Source: Pandoraea anapnoica (GTDB lineage: Bacteria > Pseudomonadota > Gammaproteobacteria > Burkholderiales > Burkholderiaceae). From it: a stretch of DNA of 64,000 bases. The stretch is taken from assembly GCF_902459765.1 (NCBI RefSeq), contig NZ_CABPSP010000010.1:1-64000 (forward strand), in the 5' to 3' direction. The notes beneath the pieces were generated by a model. It was not told the origin of the DNA. It searched no databases and was given only the letters and a program-made list of their open reading frames with translations. Below, piece by piece: positions 35,331 to 44,543 of this stretch (within the stretch, counting starts at the first letter, position 1; every line of letters begins with the position of its first letter). The position numbers were made by a program, and so were the translations under genes.

Positions 35331-36194
35331 ATGACCGATCCGAAAGACATTGCCCCCGAAAGCACCGCCGCACGTGTGGCGCTGTGGCGCGCGTTGCATC
35401 TCGAAGTCGACGCCGAGCCCCCCGTACTTGCCGACGACGTCGGCCTGCGTCTACTGGACCCCCCGGACGACTGGCGCGAGCGCGGCGACATGCATCCGGC
35501 ATTCACACGACCGTTTCGCGCGTCCATCGTTGCGCGGGCGCGTTATATCGAAGATCTCGTGATCGCGGAAATGAAGCGCGGGGTTCGTCAGTACGTCATT
35601 CTGGGCGCGGGGCTCGACAGCTTTGCGCAACGTCATCCCGAACTCGCCGGATCGCTCTCGATTTTCGAAGTCGATAAACCGGGACCGCAGCGCTGGAAAC
35701 ACGACCGTCTCGTGGCATTGGGCTACGGCGTGCAGGACTGGCTGCATTTCGTCCCAGTAGATTTCGAGGCGGGAGAGTCGTGGCGCGACGCGTTGTTGCA
35801 GCACGGCTTCGACGCGAGCCAGCCCGCCGTGATCGTTTCGACGGGCGTGAGCATGTATCTGACGCGTGAAGCCAACGGGGCGACGCTGCGCGAGGTGGCG
35901 TCGTTTGCGGGCGACGGATCGACGCTGGCAATGACATTTCTTCTTCCGCTGGAGATGGCGGACCCGGAGGTGCGTCCCGGGCTGGAGATGGCCGAGAAAG
36001 GTGCGCGCGCGAGCGGTACGCCGTTCATCAGCTTTTTCACGCCGGACGACATGATGGCGTTCGCTCGCGAGAACGGCTTTGCGGACGCACAACACGTGTC
36101 TGCCACCTCACTCACGGCACGTTACTTCGCCAACCGTACCGACGGCCTGCATCCCCCGGCGAACGCCGAGGAGTTGCTGATCGCCACGACGTAG
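35331..36194 (+). CDS. SAM-dependent methyltransferase, leucine carboxyl methyltransferase family
   Basis: A 287-residue methyltransferase of the LCM/PPM1-like family (TIGR00027 type). Diagnostic segments are ARYIEDLVIAEMKRGVRQYV, ILGAGLDSFAQR and FEVDKPGPQRWK. GAGG 8 bases upstream supports ATG 35331; an ATG at 35277 is less likely. No partner gene suggests the substrate; in some bacteria such enzymes modify polyketides or small acids. Confidence 0.82.
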   Translation: MTDPKDIAPESTAARVALWRALHLEVDAEPPVLADDVGLRLLDPPDDWRERGDMHPAFTRPFRASIVARARYIEDLVIAEMKRGVRQYVILGAGLDSFAQRHPELAGSLSIFEVDKPGPQRWKHDRLVALGYGVQDWLHFVPVDFEAGESWRDALLQHGFDASQPAVIVSTGVSMYLTREANGATLREVASFAGDGSTLAMTFLLPLEMADPEVRPGLEMAEKGARASGTPFISFFTPDDMMAFARENGFADAQHVSATSLTARYFANRTDGLHPPANAEELLIATT

Positions 36195-36312
36195 TGCGAC
36201 GGTTGAGAAGTTTTTTCGGTGTCCTGTACTGCGAAACATGCGCGATCGCGATATGCTGCCCCGGCGGTGCGGTTTGCCGCGCATATTCAGAAAAGTCCAC
36301 TGGAGGGACCGC

Positions 36313-36885
36313 ATGACGCTGACCGAACTTCTCATCCCTACATTCCTGCACATGCTGCGCGGCCAGTCTGCGTGGCTCGACAAGGCGGCCGCGTACGAGA
36401 AGGCGAAAGGCAAGGATGCCGATGCGCTGATGACGCTGCGCCTCGCACCGGACATGTACCCGCTCGCCGCGCAGGCGCGCTTCGCGAGCTACCTGTCGAT
36501 GGAGCCGGTGCATCGCCTGCGTGGCGAAGCCATTCCGGAAGCGACGAAGGAGATTCAACGCGAAGGCTGGAACAGCAGCCAGCGCCCCGGCACCTTCGCC
36601 GAAGCCAAGGCGTGCCTCGCTACCGCCATCGAATTTCTCGAAGCGCTGCCGGGCAATGCGCTCGACGCAGGCGAATACATCGATATCGCGCTTGAGTTGC
36701 CCAACGGTGTCGTCTTCGACATGACTGGCGAGCAATACGCACGCGACTGGGCGCTCGCGCAGTTCTACTTCCACACCAATACGGCTTACAGCATTCTGCG
36801 TCAGCACGGCGTGGAACTCGGCAAGGGCGAGTACGTGGCGCATGCGCTTGCGTACCTGCGCCCGGGCACGCTGCCGAAGGGCTGA
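36313..36885 (+). CDS. DUF1993 family protein
   Basis: A 190-residue protein matching the DUF1993 pattern: an N-terminal helix (TELLIPTFLHMLRGQSAWLDKA), LRLAPDMYPLAAQARFAS, and a C-terminal block WALAQFYFHTNTAYSILRQHGVELGKG. The fold is thought to be DinB-like (four-helix). No function is established. GGAGG lies just before the ATG at 36313. Confidence 0.83.
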   Translation: MTLTELLIPTFLHMLRGQSAWLDKAAAYEKAKGKDADALMTLRLAPDMYPLAAQARFASYLSMEPVHRLRGEAIPEATKEIQREGWNSSQRPGTFAEAKACLATAIEFLEALPGNALDAGEYIDIALELPNGVVFDMTGEQYARDWALAQFYFHTNTAYSILRQHGVELGKGEYVAHALAYLRPGTLPKG

Positions 36886-36909
36886 GCGCGCTCTGACGGA
36901 AGGGACGAG

Positions 36910-36929
36910 GGGCGGAAGCTTCTCCGCCC
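36910..36929. terminator. Hairpin between convergent genes
   Basis: GGGCGGA/TCCGCCC with a 6-base loop, followed by TTCTCGCTTCTC. It lies between the DUF1993 gene and the convergent epoxide-hydrolase-like gene and could serve both. Confidence 0.6.
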
Positions 36930-36985
36930 TTCTCGCTTCTCACTTCCGACTTCTCGCGATACTCAGAACCTTCAACTCTGCAAGA

Positions 36986-38344
36986 TCAGCGCACCTGCCT
37001 GAACGCCAGACGCAGATCGTGAGTCAACGCGTCCGGCTGCTCCCACGCAGCGAAGTGCCCTCCCTTGGCCTGACGGCTGTAATAGATCAGGTTCGGGAAC
37101 GCCCTTTTTGCCCAGCTCTCCGGGGCTTGATACAGTTCGTCCGGGAATGCGCTGACGGCGACCGGGATTTTGATGCCCTTCGGCGCGAAGAACGCAAACT
37201 TGTTCTCCCAGTACAGCCGTGCTGACGACACCGCCGTATTCGTGAGCCAGTACAGTGTGATGTTGTCGAGCACGTCGTCGCGCGTCAGACCTTCCTGTTT
37301 GCCGTCGAACACGCGCGCAATGAGTTCGTAGCTGCGCGCATCGTGGTCGAGCATCCACGCTGCCAGACCGACGGGCGAATCCTCGATGCCGTACAACGTC
37401 TGCGGACGCGCCGTCATCTCCTGCGCATAGGCGAGGCCATGCGAGTAGAAGAAATCGAGTTGCTCGTAGGCGCGCTTTTCATCCGCCGACAAATTGGCCG
37501 GTGCCGGTTTGTGGGCATCGAGCGAGCGCTGGATCTCGTCGGGCACGGCGCCGGGCATGTTTGTGTGAATTGCCAAGAGTCCCGGCGGCGCTTGTACTGC
37601 CATCTGCTCGGTCACGGCATCCCCCCAGTCGCCGCCTTGTGCGACGTAATGCTGATACCCGAGCCGCCGCATCAACTCCTCCCACGCACGAGCGATGTGC
37701 GCCGGATCCCAGCCCAGTTCGTTGGGTTTGCCCGAGAAGCCGTAGCCCGGCAGCGAAGGAATCACGACGTCGAACGCGTCGTCGGCGCTGCCGCCATGTG
37801 CCGTCGGATTCGTGAGCGGATCGATCAGCTTGAGCTGCTCGACGACCGACCCCGGCCAGCCGTGCGTCACGATGATGGGTAATGCGTTCTTGTTCTTTGA
37901 TCGCACGTGGATGAAATGGATGTCCACACCATCGATGTTCGTCACGAACTGCGGCAACGCATTCAGCTTCGACTCCACGCGACGCCAGTCATAGTCGTTC
38001 GCCCAGTACTGCGCCAGCTTCTTCATCGTCTCCAACTGCACGCCCTGCGTGCCGTCGTTCACCAGTTCGCGGCTCGGCCATTTGGTGGCAACGATGCGCT
38101 GACGCAGGTCCTTCAGCGATTGCTCCGACGCATGGAACTGAAACGGACGGATGGACGTGTCGACGGCTTGCGTCGATGCGCTAGCCGCTGGCGTTGCCTG
38201 CGCCACTTGAGCCACTTGAGCCGGTTGCGCCGCATTGACCCATGCGGGCATGAACAAACCGATGGACGCGAGCGCGGCCGTTACCGCCAGCATATGCATC
38301 GAACGCGCAGGACCGGCGCGACGGGGGAGTTTTGCTGAATGCAT
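36986..38344 (-). CDS. Exported epoxide hydrolase-like alpha/beta hydrolase
   Basis: A 452-residue protein with a signal peptide (MLAVTAALASIGLFMPAWVNA, cleaved after VNA) and the epoxide hydrolase N-terminal domain (IRPFQFHASEQSLKDLRQRI, then TKWPSREL). The alpha/beta hydrolase core has THGWPGSVVEQ (oxyanion hole) and QGGDWGD with the nucleophilic Asp; the His near the end is in AKGGHFAAWEQPD. This family includes juvenile-hormone-type epoxide hydrolases. Being exported is notable. ATG 38344 is chosen to keep a full leader. It lies 26 bases after the ohr gene on the same strand. Confidence 0.8.
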   Translation of the reverse strand: MHSAKLPRRAGPARSMHMLAVTAALASIGLFMPAWVNAAQPAQVAQVAQATPAASASTQAVDTSIRPFQFHASEQSLKDLRQRIVATKWPSRELVNDGTQGVQLETMKKLAQYWANDYDWRRVESKLNALPQFVTNIDGVDIHFIHVRSKNKNALPIIVTHGWPGSVVEQLKLIDPLTNPTAHGGSADDAFDVVIPSLPGYGFSGKPNELGWDPAHIARAWEELMRRLGYQHYVAQGGDWGDAVTEQMAVQAPPGLLAIHTNMPGAVPDEIQRSLDAHKPAPANLSADEKRAYEQLDFFYSHGLAYAQEMTARPQTLYGIEDSPVGLAAWMLDHDARSYELIARVFDGKQEGLTRDDVLDNITLYWLTNTAVSSARLYWENKFAFFAPKGIKIPVAVSAFPDELYQAPESWAKRAFPNLIYYSRQAKGGHFAAWEQPDALTHDLRLAFRQVR

Positions 38345-38370
38345 TTTCTGTGTCTCGGGGGAAAGAGGCG

Positions 38371-38781
38371 TCAAACGAGATTGAGCTCGACGTCGATGTT
38401 GTTGCGCGTGGCCTTCGAGTACGGGCAAGTCTGGTGGGCGGCGTCGATGAGCGATAGCGCAACGTCGCGCTCAAGTCCCGGCAGGCTGACGTTCAGGCGT
38501 GCCTTCAGGAAGTACGCGCCGTCTTCGTTGGCGAGGTCGACTTCGGCGTCGACGGCCGTGCCGACCGGCAGTTGAATCTTCAGCTTGCCGGCGGCCAGAC
38601 CCATCGCGCCGATGAAGCAGGCGGACCAGCCAGCGGCGAAAAGTTGCTCGGGGTTCGTGCCGGGACCGCTCGAGCCGGGCGAGGACAGCTGGACGTCGAG
38701 CTTGCCGTCGGAACTGCGGGCCGAGCCGTCGCGGCCGCCAGTGGTGTGAGTCTTGCCGGTGTAGAGGATCTTGCTAGCCAT
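38371..38781 (-). CDS. ohr: Organic hydroperoxide resistance protein
   Basis: A 136-residue Ohr of the OsmC superfamily. The redox pair is Cys55 (WSACFIGA) and Cys119 (TCPYSKAT). It reduces organic hydroperoxides with lipoylated partners. Typical features are ILYTGKTHTTGGRDG and PEQLFAAGW. Divergent from the OhrR-type gene with operators between, and the gene is probably the first of a unit with the epoxide-hydrolase-like gene. Confidence 0.94.
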   Translation of the reverse strand: MASKILYTGKTHTTGGRDGSARSSDGKLDVQLSSPGSSGPGTNPEQLFAAGWSACFIGAMGLAAGKLKIQLPVGTAVDAEVDLANEDGAYFLKARLNVSLPGLERDVALSLIDAAHQTCPYSKATRNNIDVELNLV

Positions 38782-38830
38782 GGTGTTTTCCTTTCGATAT
38801 GGGTTGAGACTGCCTGCGAGTCTTATTTAA

Positions 38831-38915
38831 ATCGTATCCGATGCAATCGGATGCGATGAATAATGCGACAGGCGAAATCAAAAGTCAACACCTTCCGATT
38901 AAATCGGATGCGATG
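38831..38915. promoter_or_regulatory. Two OhrR-type operators in the ohr/ohrR intergenic region
   Basis: Site 1 (38831-38857): ATCGTATCCGAT, GCA, then ATCGGATGCGAT, an inverted repeat with one mismatch. Site 2 (38895-38907): CCGATT, A, AATCGG. The 14-bp AATCGGATGCGATG occurs in both places (38845 and 38902), 57 bases apart. Two OhrR sites, one next to each gene, fit control of both genes. Confidence 0.75.
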
Positions 38916-38958
38916 TATATTGTGACGAAATCGAACGAACCCACGAGAACCGAACGTC

Positions 38959-39417
38959 ATGAGCAAATCGAAGCCCACCGAAACCGCGCTGCCAAACCTC
39001 AGCGATTTCATGTGTTTCGCGGTGTACTCGGCCAATCTGGCCTACGGACGCGCCTACAAGTCCATTCTTGAAGAGCTGGGCGTGACCTATACCCAGTGGA
39101 TTGCAATCGTGGCGCTCTGGGAGGAGGACAATGTTTCCGTCAAGCGTCTGGGGGAGAAGCTGTTCCTGGAGTCGAACACGCTCACGCCCATCCTGAAGAA
39201 GCTCGAAGAACTCGGCTATCTGAGTCGTCAGCGCGACCCCACCGACGAGCGGCAGGTCATCGTCAGCCTGACCGAAGAAGGGAAGCAACTGCGCAAGAAG
39301 GGGGCGCAGCGCGATTTGATTGCGGCGACAGGTCTCGATCCCGAGGAATTCGACCGTACGCAAAAGATCGTCGCGAAAATGCGCGACAGCCTGCTCAGGC
39401 ACGCTAACGGCGATTGA
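38959..39417 (+). CDS. ohrR: MarR-family peroxide sensor OhrR
   Basis: A 152-residue MarR-type repressor with the redox Cys19 at the position of the peroxide-sensing Cys of OhrR proteins (LSDFMCFAVYSANLAY). The winged helix contains LGVTYTQWIAIVALWEEDNVSVKRLG and LTPILKKLEELGYLSRQRD. Oxidation of Cys19 by organic hydroperoxide should release the operator. Divergent to ohr. Confidence 0.92.
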   Translation: MSKSKPTETALPNLSDFMCFAVYSANLAYGRAYKSILEELGVTYTQWIAIVALWEEDNVSVKRLGEKLFLESNTLTPILKKLEELGYLSRQRDPTDERQVIVSLTEEGKQLRKKGAQRDLIAATGLDPEEFDRTQKIVAKMRDSLLRHANGD

Positions 39418-39453
39418 CCGGCCGAGCGTCGTCGGCCCCGCATCGCCCGTGCA

Positions 39454-40332
39454 TCACTCGCCGATCAGAAACGGCGGCCCGAAGCGCGTTGCGATGTGTT
39501 CCGTCGACTCGAACAACTCGCGCAAGACCTGACTTGTGCACGTCGGTTGCACGTAGAGATAGAACGCGACATCGGGCAGGCGCGGCAGCCCGTCGGCCTC
39601 CGAGAGCACGCGCATGTTGGCGTCGAGCAATTCGGTGGTGCGGGCCGTCACGCCAAGACCCGCGCTGATTGCAGCCTTGATGCCAGTGAGCGTCGGTGAG
39701 ATGAAGCTCGTGCGCCACGCAATGCCCGCAGCGTTCAGCCGCTCGATGGACAGGCGACGGAACAGACTCAGCTCGTCCGCCATCACGAGCGGCACGGGGG
39801 CCGATGAGTTGAAGATGAAGTCGTCGGCACAGATCCACACCATCGGTGACGTGCGCAACTTGATGCCGGGAAAGCCTTCGTCGTACCGCGTCGAGATCGC
39901 GAGATCGAGTTCGTTGTCGCGCAGCGCATCCATCAGATGCGGGCTGCGTCCGACGATGATTTCCAGCTGTAATTCCGCCGAGAGTTTCGATAAGCGTCGC
40001 AGCATGCTCGGCAGAATCGATTCCGCGACATCGTGCGGCGAACCGATGCGCAATTTCTCCGCCGGTCCGCGCGTCTGCATGACCTGCACCGCCTGATCGT
40101 TGAGCGCGAGAATCTTGTTGGCATACGCGACGAGACGCACGCCGTCCGTCGTCATCGTCTTCTGCCGCCCCTGCTTTTCGAACAGCGGGCAACCCATTTC
40201 CTGCTCAAGCCGCTGCATCTGCTGCGTGATGGCCGATTGCGTGCGACCTACGCGTGTAGCGGCCGCCGCAAACGTCTCATGCTGCGCAATCGCGACGAAA
40301 GTTCGCAGCAGATCGATATCGAGATTTCGCAT
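39454..40332 (-). CDS. LysR regulator divergent from the amino-acid ABC operon
   Basis: A 292-residue LysR regulator (MRNLDIDLLRTFVAIAQHET, then TQSAITQQMQRLEQEMG, helix-turn-helix 5-63). ATG 40332 starts at the family N-terminus. It faces the ABC substrate-binding-protein gene across 226 bases, so it is the likely controller of the import and catabolism operon. It is of the common glutamate/cysteine-metabolism-style subgroup by context only. Confidence 0.83.
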   Translation of the reverse strand: MRNLDIDLLRTFVAIAQHETFAAAATRVGRTQSAITQQMQRLEQEMGCPLFEKQGRQKTMTTDGVRLVAYANKILALNDQAVQVMQTRGPAEKLRIGSPHDVAESILPSMLRRLSKLSAELQLEIIVGRSPHLMDALRDNELDLAISTRYDEGFPGIKLRTSPMVWICADDFIFNSSAPVPLVMADELSLFRRLSIERLNAAGIAWRTSFISPTLTGIKAAISAGLGVTARTTELLDANMRVLSEADGLPRLPDVAFYLYVQPTCTSQVLRELFESTEHIATRFGPPFLIGE

Positions 40333-40558
40333 GGTCGCTCGGAGGGATACTTCAGAAACGTTAATGTTTTCGGGATAAAAATTAAATTGTTCTGTGCAAT
40401 TTTGGTGGATAACCTGCCTGACACTCAAGCAATATTTATGTGACCGGGGGTGGAAGCCGGCATTGATCGGTCCCCCGCTAATCGATTCGCGTCATTTGCT
40501 TTCGCGCACACGACAAGGAATCGACACCCTTCGGTCAAACCCAAGGAGACTCAGGATC

Positions 40559-41392
40559 ATGTGGCAACGACACCTTGCTGGCGCGCTGTTCGCAACACTC
40601 GCCATGACGGGCATCACGAACCTGGCGCATGCCGACCAGCTGGCTGACATCAAGGCGCGCGGCACGCTCGTTTGCGGCACGCAAAACGCCAGCGAACCGT
40701 ACGCCTTCCCCGATGCCGCCACGCGCAAGATCGTCGGCTTCGACGTCGACGTGTGCACCGCGCTTGCGAAAGGCCTTGGCGTGAAGCTCGAACACCGCGC
40801 CCTGTCGACCGACGCACGTATCCCCGAACTCAAGACGCGTCGCGTCGACGTGCTTGCCGCTGCCGTCGCCTGGATGCCCGCTCGTGCCGCGCAGGTCGAC
40901 TTCAGCGATCAGTACTTCGTCGCCCCGATTCGCGTGCTGGTGCGCGCCGATTCGCCGGTGCAAACGCTCGATCAGCTCTCGGGCAAGAAGATCGCCGCCT
41001 CGGAAGGCTCCAGCTCGGCGGCGGTGTCGGTCACGCGTCTGCCCGACTCGAATCTGCTGACGTTCCACGACATCTCGTCGGCGTTCCTCGCGCTGCAACA
41101 AGGCAAGGTCGAAGGGCTGGTGGCCGGTCAACTGATCCTTGCGCGCTTCGCTAACGAAGCGTCGGTCAAGGGCGGACAGCAATACCGTCTGCTGACCAAG
41201 CCGGTGTTCGAAGAGCGCTGGGGCGTGGTGATGAACAAGGGCGAGCCGGCGCTGCGTGAAGCGGTGAACAAAATTCTGGTCGACTACGACAAGACGAACG
41301 GCTTGCAGGACAGCTTCGAGAAATGGCTCGGCAGCAAGTCCGTGTACAAGTTCACGCGCGACTACAAGGTCGAGCCGATCAAGGTGCAGTGA
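40559..41392 (+). CDS. Periplasmic amino-acid-binding protein of an ABC importer
   Basis: A 277-residue solute-binding protein with signal peptide (MWQRHLAGALFATLAMTGITNLAHA) and the SBP_bac_3 fold: LADIKARGTLVCGTQ, GFDVDVCTALAKGLG, VDVLAAAVAWMPARAAQVDFS and QLSGKKIAASEGSS. The likely ligand is a polar amino acid; the linked cysteine-dioxygenase, rhodanese and cystathionine-lyase genes suggest cystine or another sulfur amino acid. AAGGAG lies upstream of the ATG. Confidence 0.88.
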   Translation: MWQRHLAGALFATLAMTGITNLAHADQLADIKARGTLVCGTQNASEPYAFPDAATRKIVGFDVDVCTALAKGLGVKLEHRALSTDARIPELKTRRVDVLAAAVAWMPARAAQVDFSDQYFVAPIRVLVRADSPVQTLDQLSGKKIAASEGSSSAAVSVTRLPDSNLLTFHDISSAFLALQQGKVEGLVAGQLILARFANEASVKGGQQYRLLTKPVFEERWGVVMNKGEPALREAVNKILVDYDKTNGLQDSFEKWLGSKSVYKFTRDYKVEPIKVQ

Positions 41393-41407
41393 GCGAGACG
41401 TCGCACA

Positions 41408-42100
41408 ATGTTCGATCTCTCGTTTCTGCTCGAAGACGGTTACCTGAAGCTGTTCCGCGACGGCGTACTGACCACGCTCAAGCTGTTCGTGGTCTCGGGA
41501 ATGCTGGCCATCGTGGTGGGTATCGTACTCACTACGCTGCGCGCCCTGCCGGTGAAGCTCTTCAAGGGTTTCGTGATCGTAGTGGTGGAGTACCACCGCA
41601 ACGTGCCGGTGCTGGTGCAGATTCTCGTCTGGTACTTCGGCGTGCCGCAATTGCTGCCGGAGGGGCTGCGCGACTGGATCAACGCGGGTAACACCGAGTT
41701 CTTCTTCGCGACAATCGCACTGGCGCTCAACGCCGGTGCGTTCATCTCGGAAGACCTGCGCTCGGGCCTGCGTGCGATTCCGCATACGCAGCAGGAAGCC
41801 GCGTGGTCCATCGGTCTCACGTACTTGCAGTCGTTTCGCTACGTGATCCTGCCGCAAGGCATTCGCGTGGCGCTGCCCGCGCTGCTCAACCAGTCGCTGC
41901 TGCTGTTCAAGAACAGTTCGCTCGCAATGGCGATCGGCGTGCACGAGTTGCTGTACCGCACGCGTCAGATCGACAACCTGACGTTCCGTACCTTCGACGT
42001 GTTTCTGGTGGCCACGATTCTGTATCTGATCGGCACGCTCGCGCTCATGGCGCTCTCCGAGCATTTCGCCAAGCGCCGCACGGCGCCCTCGGGAGTCTGA
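41408..42100 (+). CDS. Amino-acid ABC permease subunit 1
   Basis: A 230-residue permease of the GlnP/HisM family. The EAA loop is QEAAWSIGLTYLQSFRYVILPQ. About five membrane helices. It starts 15 bases after the binding-protein stop and ends 2 bases before the next permease start. Confidence 0.9.
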   Translation: MFDLSFLLEDGYLKLFRDGVLTTLKLFVVSGMLAIVVGIVLTTLRALPVKLFKGFVIVVVEYHRNVPVLVQILVWYFGVPQLLPEGLRDWINAGNTEFFFATIALALNAGAFISEDLRSGLRAIPHTQQEAAWSIGLTYLQSFRYVILPQGIRVALPALLNQSLLLFKNSSLAMAIGVHELLYRTRQIDNLTFRTFDVFLVATILYLIGTLALMALSEHFAKRRTAPSGV

Positions 42101-42102
42101 CG

Positions 42103-42795
42103 ATGTTCGAGATTCTTCACGACTATCTCGCACTGTTCCTCGTCGGCAGCTGGCCCAACGGACCGCTCGGCGGTGTGGCGATCACGCTGATTCTGTCGGC
42201 GCTGGGTTTAGTGATTTCGTTTCCGATTTCGGTGCTGATCGGTTTGGCGCAGGTCTCGCCGTGGCGCTGGATGCGACGCCTCGCCGGGATCTGGACACGA
42301 TTCGTGCGCGGCATTCCGTTGCTGATGATCATCTTCTGGGCCTACTTCGCCGTGCCGCTGCTGGTGGGGGCCGAGGTCTCGGCATTCACCACGGCCGTGT
42401 GCGCGATCATCGTCTACGAGAGCGCCTTCCTGTCGCAGATCGTGCGTGCAGGTCTCGAAGGACTGCCGCGCGGACAGATGGAAGCGGCGCGCTCGAACGG
42501 CCTGTCGTGGCTGCAAAGCATGCGTTACGTGCAACTGCCGCAAGCGCTCGCGAACATGCTGCCGTCCATCGTCAACCAGTTCGTGTCGATCATCAAGGCG
42601 ACGTCGCTTGCTTACGTGATCGGTGTGCCGGAACTGACGTACTCGGCGGCGCAGGTCAATACGATCACGCTGACCAAGCCGCTGCAAACGTTCCTCGTGC
42701 TCGCAGCGTTCTATTTTGTGTTGTGTTTCGCCATTTCCCGATTCGCCGGTTGGCTGGAGCGACGTATCGCCCGCCAACGCGCGGGACTGGCGTAA
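42103..42795 (+). CDS. Amino-acid ABC permease subunit 2
   Basis: A 230-residue permease, paralogue of the previous one, with EAA loop MEAARSNGLSWLQSMRYVQLPQ. A GGGAG site overlaps the end of permease 1, and only 2 bases separate the genes. The two would form a heterodimeric channel. Confidence 0.9.
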   Translation: MFEILHDYLALFLVGSWPNGPLGGVAITLILSALGLVISFPISVLIGLAQVSPWRWMRRLAGIWTRFVRGIPLLMIIFWAYFAVPLLVGAEVSAFTTAVCAIIVYESAFLSQIVRAGLEGLPRGQMEAARSNGLSWLQSMRYVQLPQALANMLPSIVNQFVSIIKATSLAYVIGVPELTYSAAQVNTITLTKPLQTFLVLAAFYFVLCFAISRFAGWLERRIARQRAGLA

Positions 42796-42834
42796 GCGCA
42801 GGGTTCAAGACGGTTTAAGAAGGAGAGCGCGATC

Positions 42835-43608
42835 ATGACCATGCTCGCATTCGAGAAAGTCGATAAGTTCTACGGCGAACATCATGTGCTCAAGGGCATC
42901 GACGCCACCATCGGGCGCGGCGAAGTCGTTGTGGTTTGTGGTCCGTCCGGGTCGGGAAAGTCGACGCTGATTCGCACGGTGACACGACTCGAGGCCATTC
43001 AGAAGGGACGCATTCTCTTCGAGGGGAAGGACGTGAACGCCCGCGACATGAAGATCAATCAGTTGCGTGCGCGCATCGGCTTCGTCTTCCAGAGTTTCAA
43101 CCTGTTTCAGAACCTGTCGGTGCGGCAGAACCTGATCCTGGGGCCGACGAAAGTGCTCGGCATGTCACGCGACGAAGCGGTCGCGCAGGCCGAGACGCTG
43201 CTCACGAAAGTGGGCCTCGCTCACAAGATCGACGCGATGCCTGCGAACCTCTCGGGTGGCCAGCAGCAGCGGGTGGCCATTGCCCGAGCGCTCGCGATGA
43301 AGCCGCCCCTCATGCTGTTCGATGAACCGACGAGCGCGCTCGATCCGGAGATGGTGCAGGAAGTGCTGCAAGTCATGCGCTCGCTCGCGGACGAAGGCCT
43401 GACGATGATGATCGTCACGCACGAAATGGGCTTCGCGCGCGACGTGTCGAGCCGCGTATGGTTCATGGATCAGGGCCAGTTGCTAGAAGACGCGCCGCCG
43501 TCGGAGTTCTTCAGCCAGCCGAAGCACGCACGTGCGCAGCGATTCCTGCAAGACGTGCTGCGGCCGTCGCCGATGATCAGCGTGCCACGCGATGCGGTGC
43601 CTGCGTGA
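42835..43608 (+). CDS. Amino-acid ABC importer ATPase
   Basis: A 257-residue ATPase like GlnQ/HisP. Walker A GPSGSGKS (36-43), signature LSGGQQQR (139-146), Walker [13 protein letters not shown] and switch-His VTHEMGF are all standard. It completes the importer. Confidence 0.94.
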   Translation: MTMLAFEKVDKFYGEHHVLKGIDATIGRGEVVVVCGPSGSGKSTLIRTVTRLEAIQKGRILFEGKDVNARDMKINQLRARIGFVFQSFNLFQNLSVRQNLILGPTKVLGMSRDEAVAQAETLLTKVGLAHKIDAMPANLSGGQQQRVAIARALAMKPPLMLFDEPTSALDPEMVQEVLQVMRSLADEGLTMMIVTHEMGFARDVSSRVWFMDQGQLLEDAPPSEFFSQPKHARAQRFLQDVLRPSPMISVPRDAVPA

Positions 43609-43720
43609 TGGCGTTCCCCGCGCGCGCGAACTGAACACATCGAACAAGCCGAACACACGATAGCGCCTCACCCGCGCACCTCATATAACAAAGCAAAGCA
43701 CTACGGAGAAGACTTTCATC

Positions 43721-44317
43721 ATGTCCACGACTCAACTTCCCGAACAACGTCAGGCCGCCGTGAGCGACGCCATTGCCGCCATGAAGGCCGCGCTGGCCCC
43801 GGCGGGCGAGACGCGTCCCGCATTGGCCGAAGTGCTCGAACAGGTCAAGGCGCTCGCCGCGCGCACTGCCCTCTGGAGCGAAGCCGACTTCCCGCCGCCG
43901 ACCGACGGCGAGCTGCAAGCGCGCTATCTGATTCATGAAGATGCCGACAAGACCTACGCCCTGTATCTGAACGTCATGCGTCCCGGCAAGAAGATCACGC
44001 CACACAACCACACGACGTGGGCGTGCATCGCGGCGGTCGACGGCGTGGAATACAACTACGTCTATCGCCGTACCGACGACGGCAAGACGCCTGGCGTCGG
44101 CACGCTCGAAGTGAGCGACACCGTCGTAGTGGACCCGGGCCACGGCATTGCACTGGCGTCGGACGACATTCACGCGGTCGAGATTCAGGGCGACGCGCCG
44201 ATCCGCCATCTGCACATGTACGGCCGTGCGCTGGAGACACTGACCGAGCGCATCACGTTCGATCTCGCCAAGGGCACGTACCAGGTGATGGACATCGGCG
44301 TGAAGACGCGCCGCTGA
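43721..44317 (+). CDS. Cysteine dioxygenase family protein
   Basis: A 198-residue cupin of the cysteine dioxygenase type I family, non-haem Fe(II) enzymes oxidising thiols to sulfinates. Iron ligands are His95 and His97 (TPHNHTTW) and His151 (DDIHAVEI). Relatives take cysteine or 3-mercaptopropionate. In an operon with an amino-acid importer and sulfurtransferase, so sulfur amino-acid breakdown is likely. Confidence 0.88.
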   Translation: MSTTQLPEQRQAAVSDAIAAMKAALAPAGETRPALAEVLEQVKALAARTALWSEADFPPPTDGELQARYLIHEDADKTYALYLNVMRPGKKITPHNHTTWACIAAVDGVEYNYVYRRTDDGKTPGVGTLEVSDTVVVDPGHGIALASDDIHAVEIQGDAPIRHLHMYGRALETLTERITFDLAKGTYQVMDIGVKTRR

Positions 44318-44344
44318 TTCTCTGACTTCCTGACGCAGCACTGA

Positions 44345-44369
44345 CCGTCGGCACACGTATCGCCGACGG
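44345..44369 (+). terminator. Hairpin after the cysteine dioxygenase gene
   Basis: CCGTCGGC/GCCGACGG with a 9-base loop, followed by AAGCG. It probably attenuates transcription between the dioxygenase and the rhodanese genes. Confidence 0.5.
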
Positions 44370-44543
44370 CAAGCGAGAAGACTCACCGACGGCGCGACTC
44401 CGTTCGCGTCACCCGAAGCACACCGCCCATGCCACTGGCACGAGCGGTGCGGGCCTGCTCATGCCTGCGTTTTGGCGTGCCTTCGAGCGCTTTGACATGC
44501 GGCAGGCGAAATTGATTAACGACCTAACGTTACGACACCGGCT

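Noticed and set aside
40535-42133. A 532-codon minus-strand frame opposite the ABC importer genes.
   Set aside because: It is opposite three well-supported genes and has antisense-type Arg/His/Asp composition.
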